In this document: piece after piece, positions 1 through 9,124 of the stretch
Numbering within the stretch: position 1 is the stretch's first letter
Layout: every line of letters starts with the position of its first letter
Assembly: GCF_016587435.1 (NCBI RefSeq)
Contig: NZ_BNJJ01000014.1
Coordinates: 62,001-126,000, forward strand
Source: Dictyobacter formicarum
GTDB taxonomy: Bacteria; Chloroflexota; Ktedonobacteria; Ktedonobacterales; Ktedonobacteraceae
DNA length: 64,000 bases
Reading direction: 5' to 3'
The notes under the pieces: generated by a model
The model's input: only the letters and a program-made list of their open reading frames with translations
Databases searched by the model: none
What the model was told of the DNA's origin: nothing
Made by a program: the position numbers and the translations under genes

Positions 1-1
1 G

Positions 2-1729
2 GCCCGCCTGAAGTTTATTAAGAGCCGCAATACCGAGATTAGCCATTGTCATCATTTATTGGAGCAATATGCGCTCGCCTATCCAGAGATACGTTTCAGT
101 GTGTTCAGCGAGGGGCGACAGATCTTTGCGACGCCGGGCGATGGGCAACTGGCGAGCGTGCTGGTGGAGGTATACGGACTACAAATTGCTGAGCAGATGA
201 TCCAGGTGCAGGGTGATGAGCAACCAGAGGATACAGCCTATCCTGTAATTACTGGCTATACCAGTCGTCCCACCGCTTATAAGAGTAATCGCCAGCATAT
301 CTCCTTCTTTGTCAATCGGCGCTGGGTTCTCAGTCGTATGTTGACCTCGGCGGTAGAGGGTGCGTACCATTCTCTACTCTTGACGGGCCGCCATCCTATC
401 GCGGTGATCAACATTCAGATCGATCCCTCTGTGTTAGATGTCAATGTGCATCCAGCTAAGACCGAGATTCGCTTTTTGAAAGAGCGCCGCGTCTATGCTG
501 CAATCTTGCGCGCGGTGCGCGCGGCCTTATTGGAAGAGCCAGAGATGCCTCACTGGGACCCTAAACAAGAAGAGTTGGCGCCGCAGCGCTCTTTTGAAGC
601 GCGCACGATACAGCAAGAGCGCGAGGCTGTCGAGTCGCTGGCTCTGGATATCGATGAGGAGACCGGAGAGGTCTATGAATCCGGTGGTGGTCAGCAGCCA
701 GCCCCTATTCCAACCGCGGCCTCCCGGCGCCAGCTTCCGGCGGATAATCCCTGGATAACGGTAACGGAAGAAGAGAGCGGATCCAGACCTCCGCTGCTGG
801 GGCGGCTCTGGCAGAGTCATATTCCTTCTCCCGAGCGTTCAACTACCGAGGCAGGCAGTCGGTCAGCGGCACGCAAACCCGCGGCCGCTGAAGAGCGGCC
901 GGACGCCGCCACGATTGAGCCTGTCCCGCAGGATAATGTGGCGGAGGCCGCAGATGCCGCCGCTCCAGCGTTATCGCCCATTGAGCAGTTGTGGTTGCAG
1001 CGCAATGGCACACAGGCGGAGGCCGTTAATACGCCCGCTCTCGAGCCGGTGCAGCCTGCGCCGCTACCTCAGCAGGTGTCGAGGCTGGCCGCTTCGACGT
1101 CTCCTATGGAGTCAGCTATTGATGTGGTGGATCCGCATGGTACCCGCCATTTTCCCAAGGTGCGTGTCGTAGGCCAGGTAGCACAAAGCTATATCGTAAC
1201 CGAGGGCGAGGGTGGCATGTACCTGATCGATCAGCATGCCGCCCACGAGCGTATCCTGTTGGAGCGCATGGTTACCTCCTTGAAGGCGCGCACGCCTATC
1301 TCGCAGCTGTTGTTGACTCCGATCCAACTGGGGTTATCTCCCAATGAATTAGAGGCGATTGAGGACCATCAGGCACAGTTGGAGCAGATTGGTTTTAAGC
1401 TGGCCAGCGCCAGCGATGGTACCCTGGAGGTGCGCGCGGTCCCCGGCGTGCTGGTAAAGCAGATGAACGCGCGCTCCCTGCATGAATTATTGATTGAACT
1501 GAGCTCGGCAGAAAGCCTGGGCGATACAGAGACCTGGGAAGAGCGGGCCCTGGCCAATGTGGCCTGTAAAGCTGCTATCAAGGCGAACTACTTTTTGACC
1601 GTCAGTGAGATGCGTGAGATGCTTGAGCAATTGGAGCAGACCAAAGCGCCTTTTAGTTGCTGTCATGGTCGTCCCACGATGGTGCATTTTGGATTGAATG
1701 CCCTGGCTCGTGCATTTGAGAGGCGTTAG
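2..1729 (+). CDS. mutL: DNA mismatch repair protein MutL (5' partial)
   Basis: Mismatch-repair ATPase/endonuclease that links MutS recognition to strand removal. The reading frame is open to the left edge of the window, so the N-terminal GHKL ATPase domain is missing. The first visible residues (ARLKFIKS) belong to the end of the N-terminal region, followed by the transducer domain, a long Pro/Ala/Glu-rich linker (about visible residues 190-375) and the C-terminal dimerisation domain. That domain carries the endonuclease motif DQHAAHERILLE (DQHA-x2-E-x4-E) near base 1229, plus ACKAAIK and a CCHGRP variant of the usual CPHGRP. This is the nicking type of MutL, as expected in a bacterium without MutH. 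priA starts 5 bases after its stop, so the two are probably co-transcribed. Confidence 0.95.
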   Translation, partial: ARLKFIKSRNTEISHCHHLLEQYALAYPEIRFSVFSEGRQIFATPGDGQLASVLVEVYGLQIAEQMIQVQGDEQPEDTAYPVITGYTSRPTAYKSNRQHISFFVNRRWVLSRMLTSAVEGAYHSLLLTGRHPIAVINIQIDPSVLDVNVHPAKTEIRFLKERRVYAAILRAVRAALLEEPEMPHWDPKQEELAPQRSFEARTIQQEREAVESLALDIDEETGEVYESGGGQQPAPIPTAASRRQLPADNPWITVTEEESGSRPPLLGRLWQSHIPSPERSTTEAGSRSAARKPAAAEERPDAATIEPVPQDNVAEAADAAAPALSPIEQLWLQRNGTQAEAVNTPALEPVQPAPLPQQVSRLAASTSPMESAIDVVDPHGTRHFPKVRVVGQVAQSYIVTEGEGGMYLIDQHAAHERILLERMVTSLKARTPISQLLLTPIQLGLSPNELEAIEDHQAQLEQIGFKLASASDGTLEVRAVPGVLVKQMNARSLHELLIELSSAESLGDTETWEERALANVACKAAIKANYFLTVSEMREMLEQLEQTKAPFSCCHGRPTMVHFGLNALARAFERR

Positions 1730-1734
1730 AACGT

Positions 1735-4356
1735 ATGCTTGCTGATGTGTTAACATCGGCTGCCAGCTGGTTGGGTGAGCGCTCTTTGCTGACCTATGTG
1801 GTTCCCGAAGAGCTTAGCGAGGAGTTACGTGTAGGCCAGCTGGTTGCCGTGCCATATGGGGAGCGTCTGGTTGAAGGCATTGTCTGGACTACCAACCAGG
1901 ATGAATGGGTGGAGCTTGAGCCGGGTGAGGAGCTACGCCCGATTCATACTATTCTGGATGCTGAACCTGCCTTGCAGGGACACCAGATGGCCCTGGCCCA
2001 GTGGATTGCTGATTACTATGTGACGCCGCTGGCGTATGTGGCGCAGATGATGCTTCCGCCTGGTTTGATGCAGCGTTCACGAGCGGTGTTGCGCCTGGCT
2101 GCTCATGATGAGCAAGCTATCGATGCGGCTCTGCAGGGTGGCTCTCTTCAATTGCGCGCTCTGATCGGCTTGCTGCTGACCGAAGGAACGATTGATGTCG
2201 AGCGGCTGAAAGCATTATTGGGGCCAAAACGGGCTAAGGCGGTCTTAAAAGAGGTGCGCGAGAGCGACCTCTTCTCGCAGGACTCTCAACTTGATACGCC
2301 ACGCGCTAAGGCCCGGGTGAAGCGGGTGGTGCGCCTGGTGTCGCGCGGCGATGCGCTGCAGGAATGGCGCACCCGTACTGAGGAACTGGCCCGGCGTAAT
2401 GCTCTACCAGTGCCCGTGCCCGTCATTCCCGACCATATCATGCAGCCAAAGTCATCGGGCAGGAAAGGACGCAAGGCGGTCGCTAATCCCTGGGCTATTC
2501 CTGAGGCGGTCAGCTCTACTGCTACCTTGACCCTGAGTCGTACCGACAAAGAGAGCCTTTGGGCCCAGCACCAGCTGGCGGCTGTGGATCTCCTTATGCA
2601 TAATACCGATCCCAACGCCCACTGGTCTCCCAATGCCCTTTGCAAGGCCAGTGGTATGACGAAAGCCCAGTTCAATCAGCTGCTGAACGAACACATCCTG
2701 GCCATTGAAGAGACCGAACTGCGCCGCAATCCGCTGCAGGGTAGGAATACTCCAGCCAGCCAGCCGTTGCCGCTTACCCCCGATCAGCAGCATGCGCTGA
2801 ATTGTATCGTTGGAGATGAGTACGATTTGCGGCCCATTCTTTTGCATGGCGTCACAGGTAGTGGTAAGACCGAGGTCTACCTGCAGGCGCTGGCGACTTT
2901 GATTGCTCAAGGTAAGCAGGGCATCATTCTGGTGCCCGAAATTGCCTTGACGACGCAGGCTGTACTGCGTGTGGCGGCGCGTTTCCCGGATCGCGTTGCG
3001 ATCATCCATAGCGAGTTGAGTACAGGGGAGCGCTATGACGAGTGGCGGCGCATTCGCACGGGCGAGGTAGACGTGGTGATCGGTTCGCGCTCGGCCCTCT
3101 TTGCTCCCTTACCCAATCTGGGCATCATTATCCTGGATGAGGAGCATGAGCCAGCTTACAAGCAGGCTGAGCGCCGACCTACCTATCATGCCCGTAACGT
3201 GGCTTTGATGCTGGGGAATATCCTGGATATCCCGGTGGTGATGGGTAGCGCTACGCCAGCTATTGAGTCATTCTATCTGGCGGAACAGGAGCACTATCGC
3301 CTGGTTGAGTTGCCCGGTCGCATTAATGCTACTCTACCCCCCGTCGAGGTAGTGGACCTGCGCAACGAGCTGCATGCGGGCAATACCAGTATTATCAGCC
3401 GCCGTTTGCAGGAGGGACTGGCCCGGGTGCTGGAGAACAAGCAGCAGGCTATCTTGTTCCTGAATCGCCGTGGAGCCGCTAGCTGTGTGCTCTGTCGCGA
3501 TTGCGGCTATACTGTCATGTGCGAGTACTGCGATATTCCCATGACCTATCACTCGACCGAGCGTATTTTACTGTGCCACTACTGTGGACTGCAGAGCAAG
3601 GTGCTGCAGTTTTGTCCCCAGTGTAAGAGTTCTGGTATTCGTTATTTTGGCCTGGGCACCGAAAAGATACAGGAGACGATTCAGCGACTCTTTCCGCAGG
3701 CGCGACTGTTGCGCTGGGATCGCGATACGGCGCGCAATCGGCGAGCGCATGAGCAGCTACTGGATCGTTTTGCCAATCGGGAAGCTGATATTTTGATAGG
3801 AACACAGATGATTGCCAAGGGATTGGATCTGCCAGGCGTGACACTGGTGGGAGTGGTATCGGCGGATATTGCGCTGGGGCTGCCTGACTATTCAACGACC
3901 GAGCGTGCCTTTACGCTGTTGACCCAGGTCGCGGGCCGCGCAGGACGCGGCGCCGAAGCCGGCCAGGTGATTATACAGACCTTTAATCCACAACACTTCT
4001 GCGTTGAGACGGCTTCTCACCATGATTATCATGAATTTTATCGAGTCGAGATCGAGGCACGCTACCGCTATCAATATCCACCCTTCCGCCGTTTTGTGAA
4101 ATTTACTTATAGTCATGAGAATCGCCAGCGTTGTCAGAACGAGGCCCTGCTGCTTTATGATCGCTTGCAGCAATGGATTACGCGCCTGGGTTTAGTAGAA
4201 ACGGATGTTGTGGGGCCGGCACCGGCCATGATGGAACGTGTGCGGGGCAAGTATCACTGGCAAATGATTGTGCGTGGGCCTGATCTGCATCGACTCCTGC
4301 GCGTCATCGAGGCCCCGCAATGGGAGATCGACATTGATCCCGTGAGTACTCTGTAA
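1735..4356 (+). CDS. priA: Primosomal protein N' (PriA replication-restart helicase)
   Basis: Superfamily 2 3'-5' helicase that reloads the replisome at collapsed forks. The N-terminal 3'-end-binding domain is visible (VGQLVAVPYG). It is followed by Walker A GVTGSGKT (about residue 370), a DEEH box (about 468) and a cysteine-rich zinc module (about 584-640: CVLCRDCG, CEYC, CHYCG, CPQC). The conserved YFGLGTEKIQE leads into the helicase C-lobe with GTQMIAKGLDLPGVTLV. At 873 residues it is a little longer than usual, with an insertion between the N-terminal domains and the ATPase. The ATG lies 5 bases after mutL, and the gene converges on a minus-strand hydrolase 9 bases away. Confidence 0.96.
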   Translation: MLADVLTSAASWLGERSLLTYVVPEELSEELRVGQLVAVPYGERLVEGIVWTTNQDEWVELEPGEELRPIHTILDAEPALQGHQMALAQWIADYYVTPLAYVAQMMLPPGLMQRSRAVLRLAAHDEQAIDAALQGGSLQLRALIGLLLTEGTIDVERLKALLGPKRAKAVLKEVRESDLFSQDSQLDTPRAKARVKRVVRLVSRGDALQEWRTRTEELARRNALPVPVPVIPDHIMQPKSSGRKGRKAVANPWAIPEAVSSTATLTLSRTDKESLWAQHQLAAVDLLMHNTDPNAHWSPNALCKASGMTKAQFNQLLNEHILAIEETELRRNPLQGRNTPASQPLPLTPDQQHALNCIVGDEYDLRPILLHGVTGSGKTEVYLQALATLIAQGKQGIILVPEIALTTQAVLRVAARFPDRVAIIHSELSTGERYDEWRRIRTGEVDVVIGSRSALFAPLPNLGIIILDEEHEPAYKQAERRPTYHARNVALMLGNILDIPVVMGSATPAIESFYLAEQEHYRLVELPGRINATLPPVEVVDLRNELHAGNTSIISRRLQEGLARVLENKQQAILFLNRRGAASCVLCRDCGYTVMCEYCDIPMTYHSTERILLCHYCGLQSKVLQFCPQCKSSGIRYFGLGTEKIQETIQRLFPQARLLRWDRDTARNRRAHEQLLDRFANREADILIGTQMIAKGLDLPGVTLVGVVSADIALGLPDYSTTERAFTLLTQVAGRAGRGAEAGQVIIQTFNPQHFCVETASHHDYHEFYRVEIEARYRYQYPPFRRFVKFTYSHENRQRCQNEALLLYDRLQQWITRLGLVETDVVGPAPAMMERVRGKYHWQMIVRGPDLHRLLRVIEAPQWEIDIDPVSTL

Positions 4357-4365
4357 CGAAGCGTG

Positions 4366-5310
4366 TCAGCGACTGGCCTGCGCATCGATTGTGCGTCGGA
4401 GAAATTCCTCCAGGGCCGGCATGACGATATTGGCATGCGTATAGAAGGCCATATGGCTACCATTGGGGATCACCAGCAACTGCGCCTGAGGGGCCTGGCT
4501 GGCCAGCAATTCCGCGTCTGCAAACAGCACTTCGTCATCGCTGGTGCCGTGTACAACAAACGTTGGAACATTGATGTTCTTTAATGGATAGCGTGTGATG
4601 CGCTCAAACTGCTCCATGTCATTGTCGTAGCCGCGCTTCCTCTGGTTATAGAGCAAAGCTGTACGTACCAGGTCAATTGCTGCGGCACCCGCTGGTTGGA
4701 GACCGGCGAAGGGCAGAATAAAGTAGATCACTGGATCAAAGGCGACAATTTTACTATAGATCTGCCTGAATATACGCTTGAGTGGTGAATAGCTCTGCCA
4801 GATTTCTTGCTCCGAATAGTGTTGCGTTACTCCACTAATCATCACCAGGCTATTGCAACGCTCCGGATGGCGTAGCGCGAACTGGATCGCTGAGGGTCCA
4901 CCACCGGAGATACCCAGCACACTGACCCGCTCGATATTGAGCTTCTCTAGCAGGGCCGCATACAGGTCCGCTTGCTCTTCGGGCGAAGGCGCTGATTCCA
5001 GCGGTGTTCGCAGATAGCCCGGACGCGAGATGGCCAGGTAAGAGAAACGCGGCCGGCCAAACAGTCTGGCAAACGCCTGTCCCATGTCATAGCCACCCGG
5101 TGAACCATGCACGATCAGTATAACCGGTCCTGTACCACTCAAGCTATATTCAATTGGCCCCAGCCTGGTATCGATCAGTGTACTACCGGCGGCCAGACGG
5201 CTGATCTCTTTTTGGCGCCAACTATGATATGTCATCGTATAACATATCGTACTGGCCGCTACCGCTGCTCCAGCGAGTAGCCAGCGCTTTCCTTGCATTT
5301 GTTTTCCCAT
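4366..5310 (-). CDS. Alpha/beta hydrolase, membrane-anchored
   Basis: A 314-residue alpha/beta-hydrolase-fold protein of unknown substrate. Residues about 9-22 form a hydrophobic N-terminal segment preceded by Lys/Arg, suggesting a membrane anchor or uncleaved signal. The oxyanion loop HGSPGG, the nucleophile elbow GISGGGP, an acid-region HGTSDD and a late histidine in NGSHMAF make up a plausible complete Ser-Asp-His triad. It is the last gene in a minus-strand series after the WD40 lipoprotein, with a gap of about 210 bases, and converges on priA. The esterase/lipase/haloperoxidase subfamily cannot be assigned. Confidence 0.85.
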   Translation of the reverse strand: MGKQMQGKRWLLAGAAVAASTICYTMTYHSWRQKEISRLAAGSTLIDTRLGPIEYSLSGTGPVILIVHGSPGGYDMGQAFARLFGRPRFSYLAISRPGYLRTPLESAPSPEEQADLYAALLEKLNIERVSVLGISGGGPSAIQFALRHPERCNSLVMISGVTQHYSEQEIWQSYSPLKRIFRQIYSKIVAFDPVIYFILPFAGLQPAGAAAIDLVRTALLYNQRKRGYDNDMEQFERITRYPLKNINVPTFVVHGTSDDEVLFADAELLASQAPQAQLLVIPNGSHMAFYTHANIVMPALEEFLRRTIDAQASR

Positions 5311-5522
5311 TTAATCGCCTCAACAAAAGTTACTGCTTGCTATAGGTCAACAATACCTGAGAAACGTCAAGATTTTGTATAGATTCATTAAAAATTTCGC
5401 AAGGTTTTTACTGTTTATTTTTTGCAAACTTTGTATAGGCTGGGGGAACTGTGAGCTGGAAAACGGCGCTGCTTTTTTTACTGCAAAGATTTGATGGAGT
5501 ATGTTTGTCTGTGCCGGAGCTG

Positions 5523-6671
5523 CTAACTGGTTACACCCCAGAGGCGAACTGTCGCATCGTCGCCACCAGTCGCGATGATGGTGCCTGAAGATGACCAGCC
5601 CCCAGTATACACGCCTGAGTTATGTCCCTGGATGGACACCAGCTCGTGTCCACTTTTCACCTCCCAGAGCTGGATCAGGCCCTCGCCACGTGCAGTGGTC
5701 AGTAGTGTGCTGTCAGGCGACCACATAACCGGATAAGCCCAGCTGGCCTCGGTATGGCCGGTCAGGACCTGGATATTTTTGCCCTGCTGGTCCCAGATCT
5801 GCACAGTTCCGGCATCATTAGATGTGGCCACAAGCTGTCCATTGGGCGAGTAAGCCACGCCATTGGGCTGGTCCTGGGGTGGTAGCTGTTTGACGATTTT
5901 TCCGCTTTGAGCATCCCACACAAATGTATAGGTATCATAGCGGTTCGAGATAATGTGGCGTCCATTTGGCGACCAGGCAATTCCCCAGACGGCGTAAGGA
6001 TAGCGTCCAGCTGAGTTTGCGCGCTGAGCAGGACCTTCCCAGAGGCCAGAATTCTTGCCAGTTGCTGTATCCCATATCAGGATCGCCCCATCGGCATTTC
6101 CTGCTACCAGCTGATGGGTAGTAGGCGACCAGGCCACGCTCATCAGTTCTGCTCGGGGATGTGCCGAAGTTGTCTGCCAGCTGAGCACCATGCGCGTGCG
6201 CCAGTTTGACGTATTCAAGATCTGAACCACTCCTTTATCACCGACCGCCGCCAGTGATGAGCCATCGGGCGACCAGGACATCCCATTGATGCTGCCAGCC
6301 ACCCCTTGCAACGTTGTAACCTGCTTCATGGTGGTGCCATGCCAGATCTGAAGCTGCTCACTCGGTGCCACAGCCAGCAGCTGACCATCGGGCGACCAGC
6401 ACAGGCCGCGTACCTTGTCCCGCAGGTTATCCAGTATCCCTATCTGTTTGAGATGGCTGGCGTTGGTAGCAGTGATGGGTTTAAGTGCGGGCCGAGCCGT
6501 AGGCGTCGCGGGTATGCTGGTGGACGCGAAAGGTTGACAGGCGGCTGCCAGCATACCTGTCGCCGTCAGAGCACAAAAGCGACGCCTGGAAAACAACGTG
6601 GATGCGATGTGCGCCCTCTCGCTGGATTGTGCATAGTAGGAAACATCTTGGTAGGAAACATCTTGCTTCAT
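5523..6671 (-). CDS. Tat-exported WD40-repeat lipoprotein
   Basis: About 382 residues. The ATG at 6671 is chosen because AGGGAGG sits 13 bases upstream and the frame above it is not protein-like. The N-terminus has a twin-arginine stretch (SRRRF), a hydrophobic core and a lipobox (LAAAC), so export as a folded protein and lipid attachment are likely. A Thr/Pro/Ala linker precedes about seven WD40 units, recognisable by repeated WSPDG(x)LA and IWD/LW endings. These should form one beta-propeller on the outer face of the membrane, a scaffold for protein contacts with no enzymatic signature. It starts 52 bases downstream of the PadR gene in the same direction and may be under its control. Confidence 0.85.
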   Translation of the reverse strand: MKQDVSYQDVSYYAQSSERAHIASTLFSRRRFCALTATGMLAAACQPFASTSIPATPTARPALKPITATNASHLKQIGILDNLRDKVRGLCWSPDGQLLAVAPSEQLQIWHGTTMKQVTTLQGVAGSINGMSWSPDGSSLAAVGDKGVVQILNTSNWRTRMVLSWQTTSAHPRAELMSVAWSPTTHQLVAGNADGAILIWDTATGKNSGLWEGPAQRANSAGRYPYAVWGIAWSPNGRHIISNRYDTYTFVWDAQSGKIVKQLPPQDQPNGVAYSPNGQLVATSNDAGTVQIWDQQGKNIQVLTGHTEASWAYPVMWSPDSTLLTTARGEGLIQLWEVKSGHELVSIQGHNSGVYTGGWSSSGTIIATGGDDATVRLWGVTS

Positions 6672-6723
6672 GGCACAAAAGAACCTCCCTGTACTTGTAT
6701 AAATATAAAAAGAGCCGATAACG

Positions 6724-7347
6724 TTACGCTTCTTGTTCTGGCGCCTGGCGTGCGTGGCGCTCAAACTGCTCCACCATCCAGCGACACCAGGTAATCGAGG
6801 CCTGTTCAGAGTAGACGCCGGCATGAAGTGTGGCATAATTGCCAAACTCTGGCAGGGTAACGCTTATCTCAGTTCCATGTTCGTGCTCAATGCGTGCCAG
6901 AATCTGCTGGTATTCGGTCAGACGCGCTACGTGATACTCTTCCTGTTGCCGAAATAACTGGATGGCTTTGGTTTGGTCTGCCAACCAGATAGCATAGGCT
7001 TTTAGCACAAGCTCATCATGCGGAGGAGATGGCTCTATAGGTGTGGTTACCCAATCGCGCAACGCGGCGCGCCCGCTCTCGGTCAAGCTGAAGAGCTTCT
7101 TGGTGGGGCGTGTAGCCTGTTCGATTGACTGATGTGTGATTAACCCCGCCTCCTCCAGGCGTGCCAGCTCGCTATAGATGTGGCTGGTATTCGCGGACCA
7201 GAAGAAACCAATCGGTCGCTTGAGGCGTTGGGACAGATCATAGCCAGAAGCAGCCTGGCGAGCCACCAGCGCCAGTAAGGCATATCCAAGAGCAGTTATA
7301 ATATGTACCCTCCAATATTGTATTATTCCAATATTGGAATAATACAA
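6724..7347 (-). CDS. PadR-family transcriptional regulator
   Basis: Winged-helix repressor type. The N-terminal half (LGYALLALVARQAASGYDLSQRL...) matches the PadR HTH, including SGYDL, a wing region and the ELARLEEAGLI helix. The C-terminal half is the helical dimerisation domain (PadR C). The start is uncertain. The listed TTG at 7347 lies inside a perfect palindrome and has no ribosome site. GGAGGG at about 7307-7312 would serve a start near the residues HIITALG, but only ATT/ATA codons follow it in frame. The likely ligand is a small lipophilic molecule, as in other PadR proteins. It lies directly upstream of the WD40 lipoprotein. Confidence 0.85.
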   Translation of the reverse strand: MYYSNIGIIQYWRVHIITALGYALLALVARQAASGYDLSQRLKRPIGFFWSANTSHIYSELARLEEAGLITHQSIEQATRPTKKLFSLTESGRAALRDWVTTPIEPSPPHDELVLKAYAIWLADQTKAIQLFRQQEEYHVARLTEYQQILARIEHEHGTEISVTLPEFGNYATLHAGVYSEQASITWCRWMVEQFERHARQAPEQEA

Positions 7348-7351
7348 TATT
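7314..7351. promoter_or_regulatory. Perfect 38-bp palindrome, probable PadR operator
   Basis: The two halves (left half AATATTGTATTATTCCAAT) are exact reverse complements with no spacer. It overlaps the beginning of the PadR reading frame. A TATAAT hexamer reads leftward at 7368-7373, so the palindrome would lie just downstream of the transcription start. Autoregulation by PadR is inferred from position and symmetry. Confidence 0.7.
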
Positions 7352-7394
7352 TTGAATTTAGGCGAAAATTATAAAATAAAGCAATAAGAAGCAT

Positions 7395-7458
7395 GACCCG
7401 TAGGTGCGTTTTCGAATGGAAAGCAAGCAAGCGCCCGCAAGGGGCGCACCTACGGGTC
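7395..7458. repeat. REP-like hairpin of the GCGCCC/GGGGCGC family
   Basis: Outer arms GACCCGTAGGTGCG (7395-7408) and its complement (7445-7458) enclose an inner GCGCCC-GGGCGC stem. T-rich sequence follows on the plus strand. Related units occur near 10760, 14570 and 43731. It may also terminate transcription of the PPOX gene on the minus strand. Confidence 0.6.
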
Positions 7459-7505
7459 GTGTTTTTGTTTCTTTTGATGGCTTGCCTTGTTTCTACGTTA
7501 CATGA

Positions 7506-7931
7506 TTAATCGTTCCAGCTGATGAATTTTGTTGGCGTGACACTGATGAGCTGTGAATACTCTTTGCTCATGTTCTCAAATGTCCAGCCCATGGATTTCA
7601 TCTGCTCGGCATACTTGTTTGCATAGGCCTGGAGCGTGGCCTCATCGAGCTGTTGCTGCTCCAATCTGGCCTCACCCTCAATGATGACGATATCGCCGCC
7701 ATCATCACGTGTGTCCAGTGCCAGGGTGACATAAGGATTGCGCTGGATGTTGCGAACCTTTTGCTTACCTGGCTGGCTGAAAATAAAGACCTGTGTGCCA
7801 TTCCATAAGAACCAGACGGGAGCCGTGTGTGGGCGCCCGTTGGCTTTAACACTATTTAGCCAGATCATCAGTTCCTGCCGTAGCCGTTGATCAACATGCG
7901 CATCTTTAGGTTGCTTGAGGTCAAGTACCAT
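7506..7931 (-). CDS. PPOX-class probable F420/FMN-dependent oxidoreductase
   Basis: A 141-residue split-barrel flavin/deazaflavin-binding protein. The pattern ANGRPHTAPVWFLW, then FSQPGKQKVRNIQRNPYVTLALD and EGEARL, is that of the pyridoxamine-5'-phosphate-oxidase-like family close to the Rv3369 group (TIGR03667). The substrate is unknown; such proteins reduce or bind F420/FMN or haem. Transcribed alone on the minus strand, 158 bases upstream of the PadR start. Confidence 0.85.
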   Translation of the reverse strand: MVLDLKQPKDAHVDQRLRQELMIWLNSVKANGRPHTAPVWFLWNGTQVFIFSQPGKQKVRNIQRNPYVTLALDTRDDGGDIVIIEGEARLEQQQLDEATLQAYANKYAEQMKSMGWTFENMSKEYSQLISVTPTKFISWND

Positions 7932-8096
7932 CGCTTTTACCTTCCTTCTTTTGTTTTGGTATAGTCAGCTTTATTATTCATGGTTCTATCAGCTTATATA
8001 TTATGTAAGCATGAGAACAATATTTTGTGACACTATGTTCCATCTTTAATGATTTTCCCCTTTCTAAGCACAGCTATAAATGATAGAATATTATCT

Positions 8097-8984
8097 ATGG
8101 GGATTTTTTATGGAATTAGTGCAGCTATTTTCTGGGGGCTCGGCGATTTCTGCGCGCGCTATGCAACGCACCGTATTGGCACCTATCGAACACTTTGCTA
8201 TTTGCAGTTTATTGGTATCTTTGGATTAACTGTTTATTTGCTTTTGACTGGTGAGCTCCAACATGTGTTTGCGCATGCCAGTTGGCAACCCTGGCTATGG
8301 GCCTTGCTGGCTGCTCTGCTTAATATTGCCAGTTCGCTGGCCCTCTATCGCGCGTTCCAGGTAGGAACGCTGTCTCTGATCTCACCTATTGCCGCCAGCT
8401 ACGCCGTTGTAACTGTGATACTGGCTTTTTTGAGTGGTGAGGTGTTGACGGGCTTACAAAATCTAGCTATCGTGCTGGTTTTGTTTGGAGTGATTGCATG
8501 TTCAACGCCCTCGACTGCGACTGGTGGAAAAAAGAGATACCTGCTGACCTTGCCCTGGCGTGGCGCTTCCAGTCGAGGTATTTTCCTGGCGCTGCTGGCT
8601 TCGTTGGGATATGGGTTGACCTTCTGGCTGCTGGGCTTTCTGGTTACGCCTGGCCTGGGAAATATCACACCTGTCTGGTTTATTCGAATTGTGACACCAT
8701 TTGTGCTTCTGGTGTGTTCGCCATTATTGAAGCAACCTTTAACGTTCCCACGCGGCAACATCTGGCTACTTCTGCTGGGCGCGGGCTTTTTTGATACGCT
8801 GGCTTATATCGCGTATACCAGCGGCATGCAGCCTGGCCAGGTCTCGCTGGTCACGATGCTATCTTCCCTCTACAGCGCGGTCACGGTCTTATTGGCCTGG
8901 CTTTTCCTGCGTGAACGTCTGCGGCTCACCCAATGGCTGGGTATTCTCGTTATCTTTGCCGGTATCGTCCTGGTCAACCTTTAA
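8097..8984 (+). CDS. EamA/DMT-family transporter
   Basis: About 295 residues with ten predicted hydrophobic helices in two EamA repeats, the usual 10-TM drug/metabolite transporter build. The protein begins in the family style at MGIFYGISAAIFWGLGDF. An upstream in-frame ATG at 8049 would add 16 residues; neither has a clear ribosome site, so the start is tentative. The substrate is unknown (amino acids, nucleotides or metabolites in relatives). It ends LFLRERLRLTQWLGI...GIVLV, typical of the second repeat. Monocistronic, divergent from the PPOX gene. Confidence 0.88.
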   Translation: MGIFYGISAAIFWGLGDFCARYATHRIGTYRTLCYLQFIGIFGLTVYLLLTGELQHVFAHASWQPWLWALLAALLNIASSLALYRAFQVGTLSLISPIAASYAVVTVILAFLSGEVLTGLQNLAIVLVLFGVIACSTPSTATGGKKRYLLTLPWRGASSRGIFLALLASLGYGLTFWLLGFLVTPGLGNITPVWFIRIVTPFVLLVCSPLLKQPLTFPRGNIWLLLLGAGFFDTLAYIAYTSGMQPGQVSLVTMLSSLYSAVTVLLAWLFLRERLRLTQWLGILVIFAGIVLVNL

Positions 8985-9124
8985 TTACTTCTATTTTTGT
9001 GTCTATCTCCACTTATTTCTCTCATGTGTCGCCTGGGTTTTGCTGGCTTGCCAGAAAGCAGCAAACATGTGATACTGTTATGAGCAAAACGTCTATGTTT
9101 GAAATTGCATGAAAAGCGAAAAAT

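Noticed and set aside
4363..4584. Plus-strand frame opposite the alpha/beta hydrolase
   Set aside because: It is antisense to a well-supported gene, with no independent support.
5311..5522. Possible regulatory RNA between hydrolase and WD40 gene
   Set aside because: Only AT-rich sequence with no stable hairpin or motif seen.
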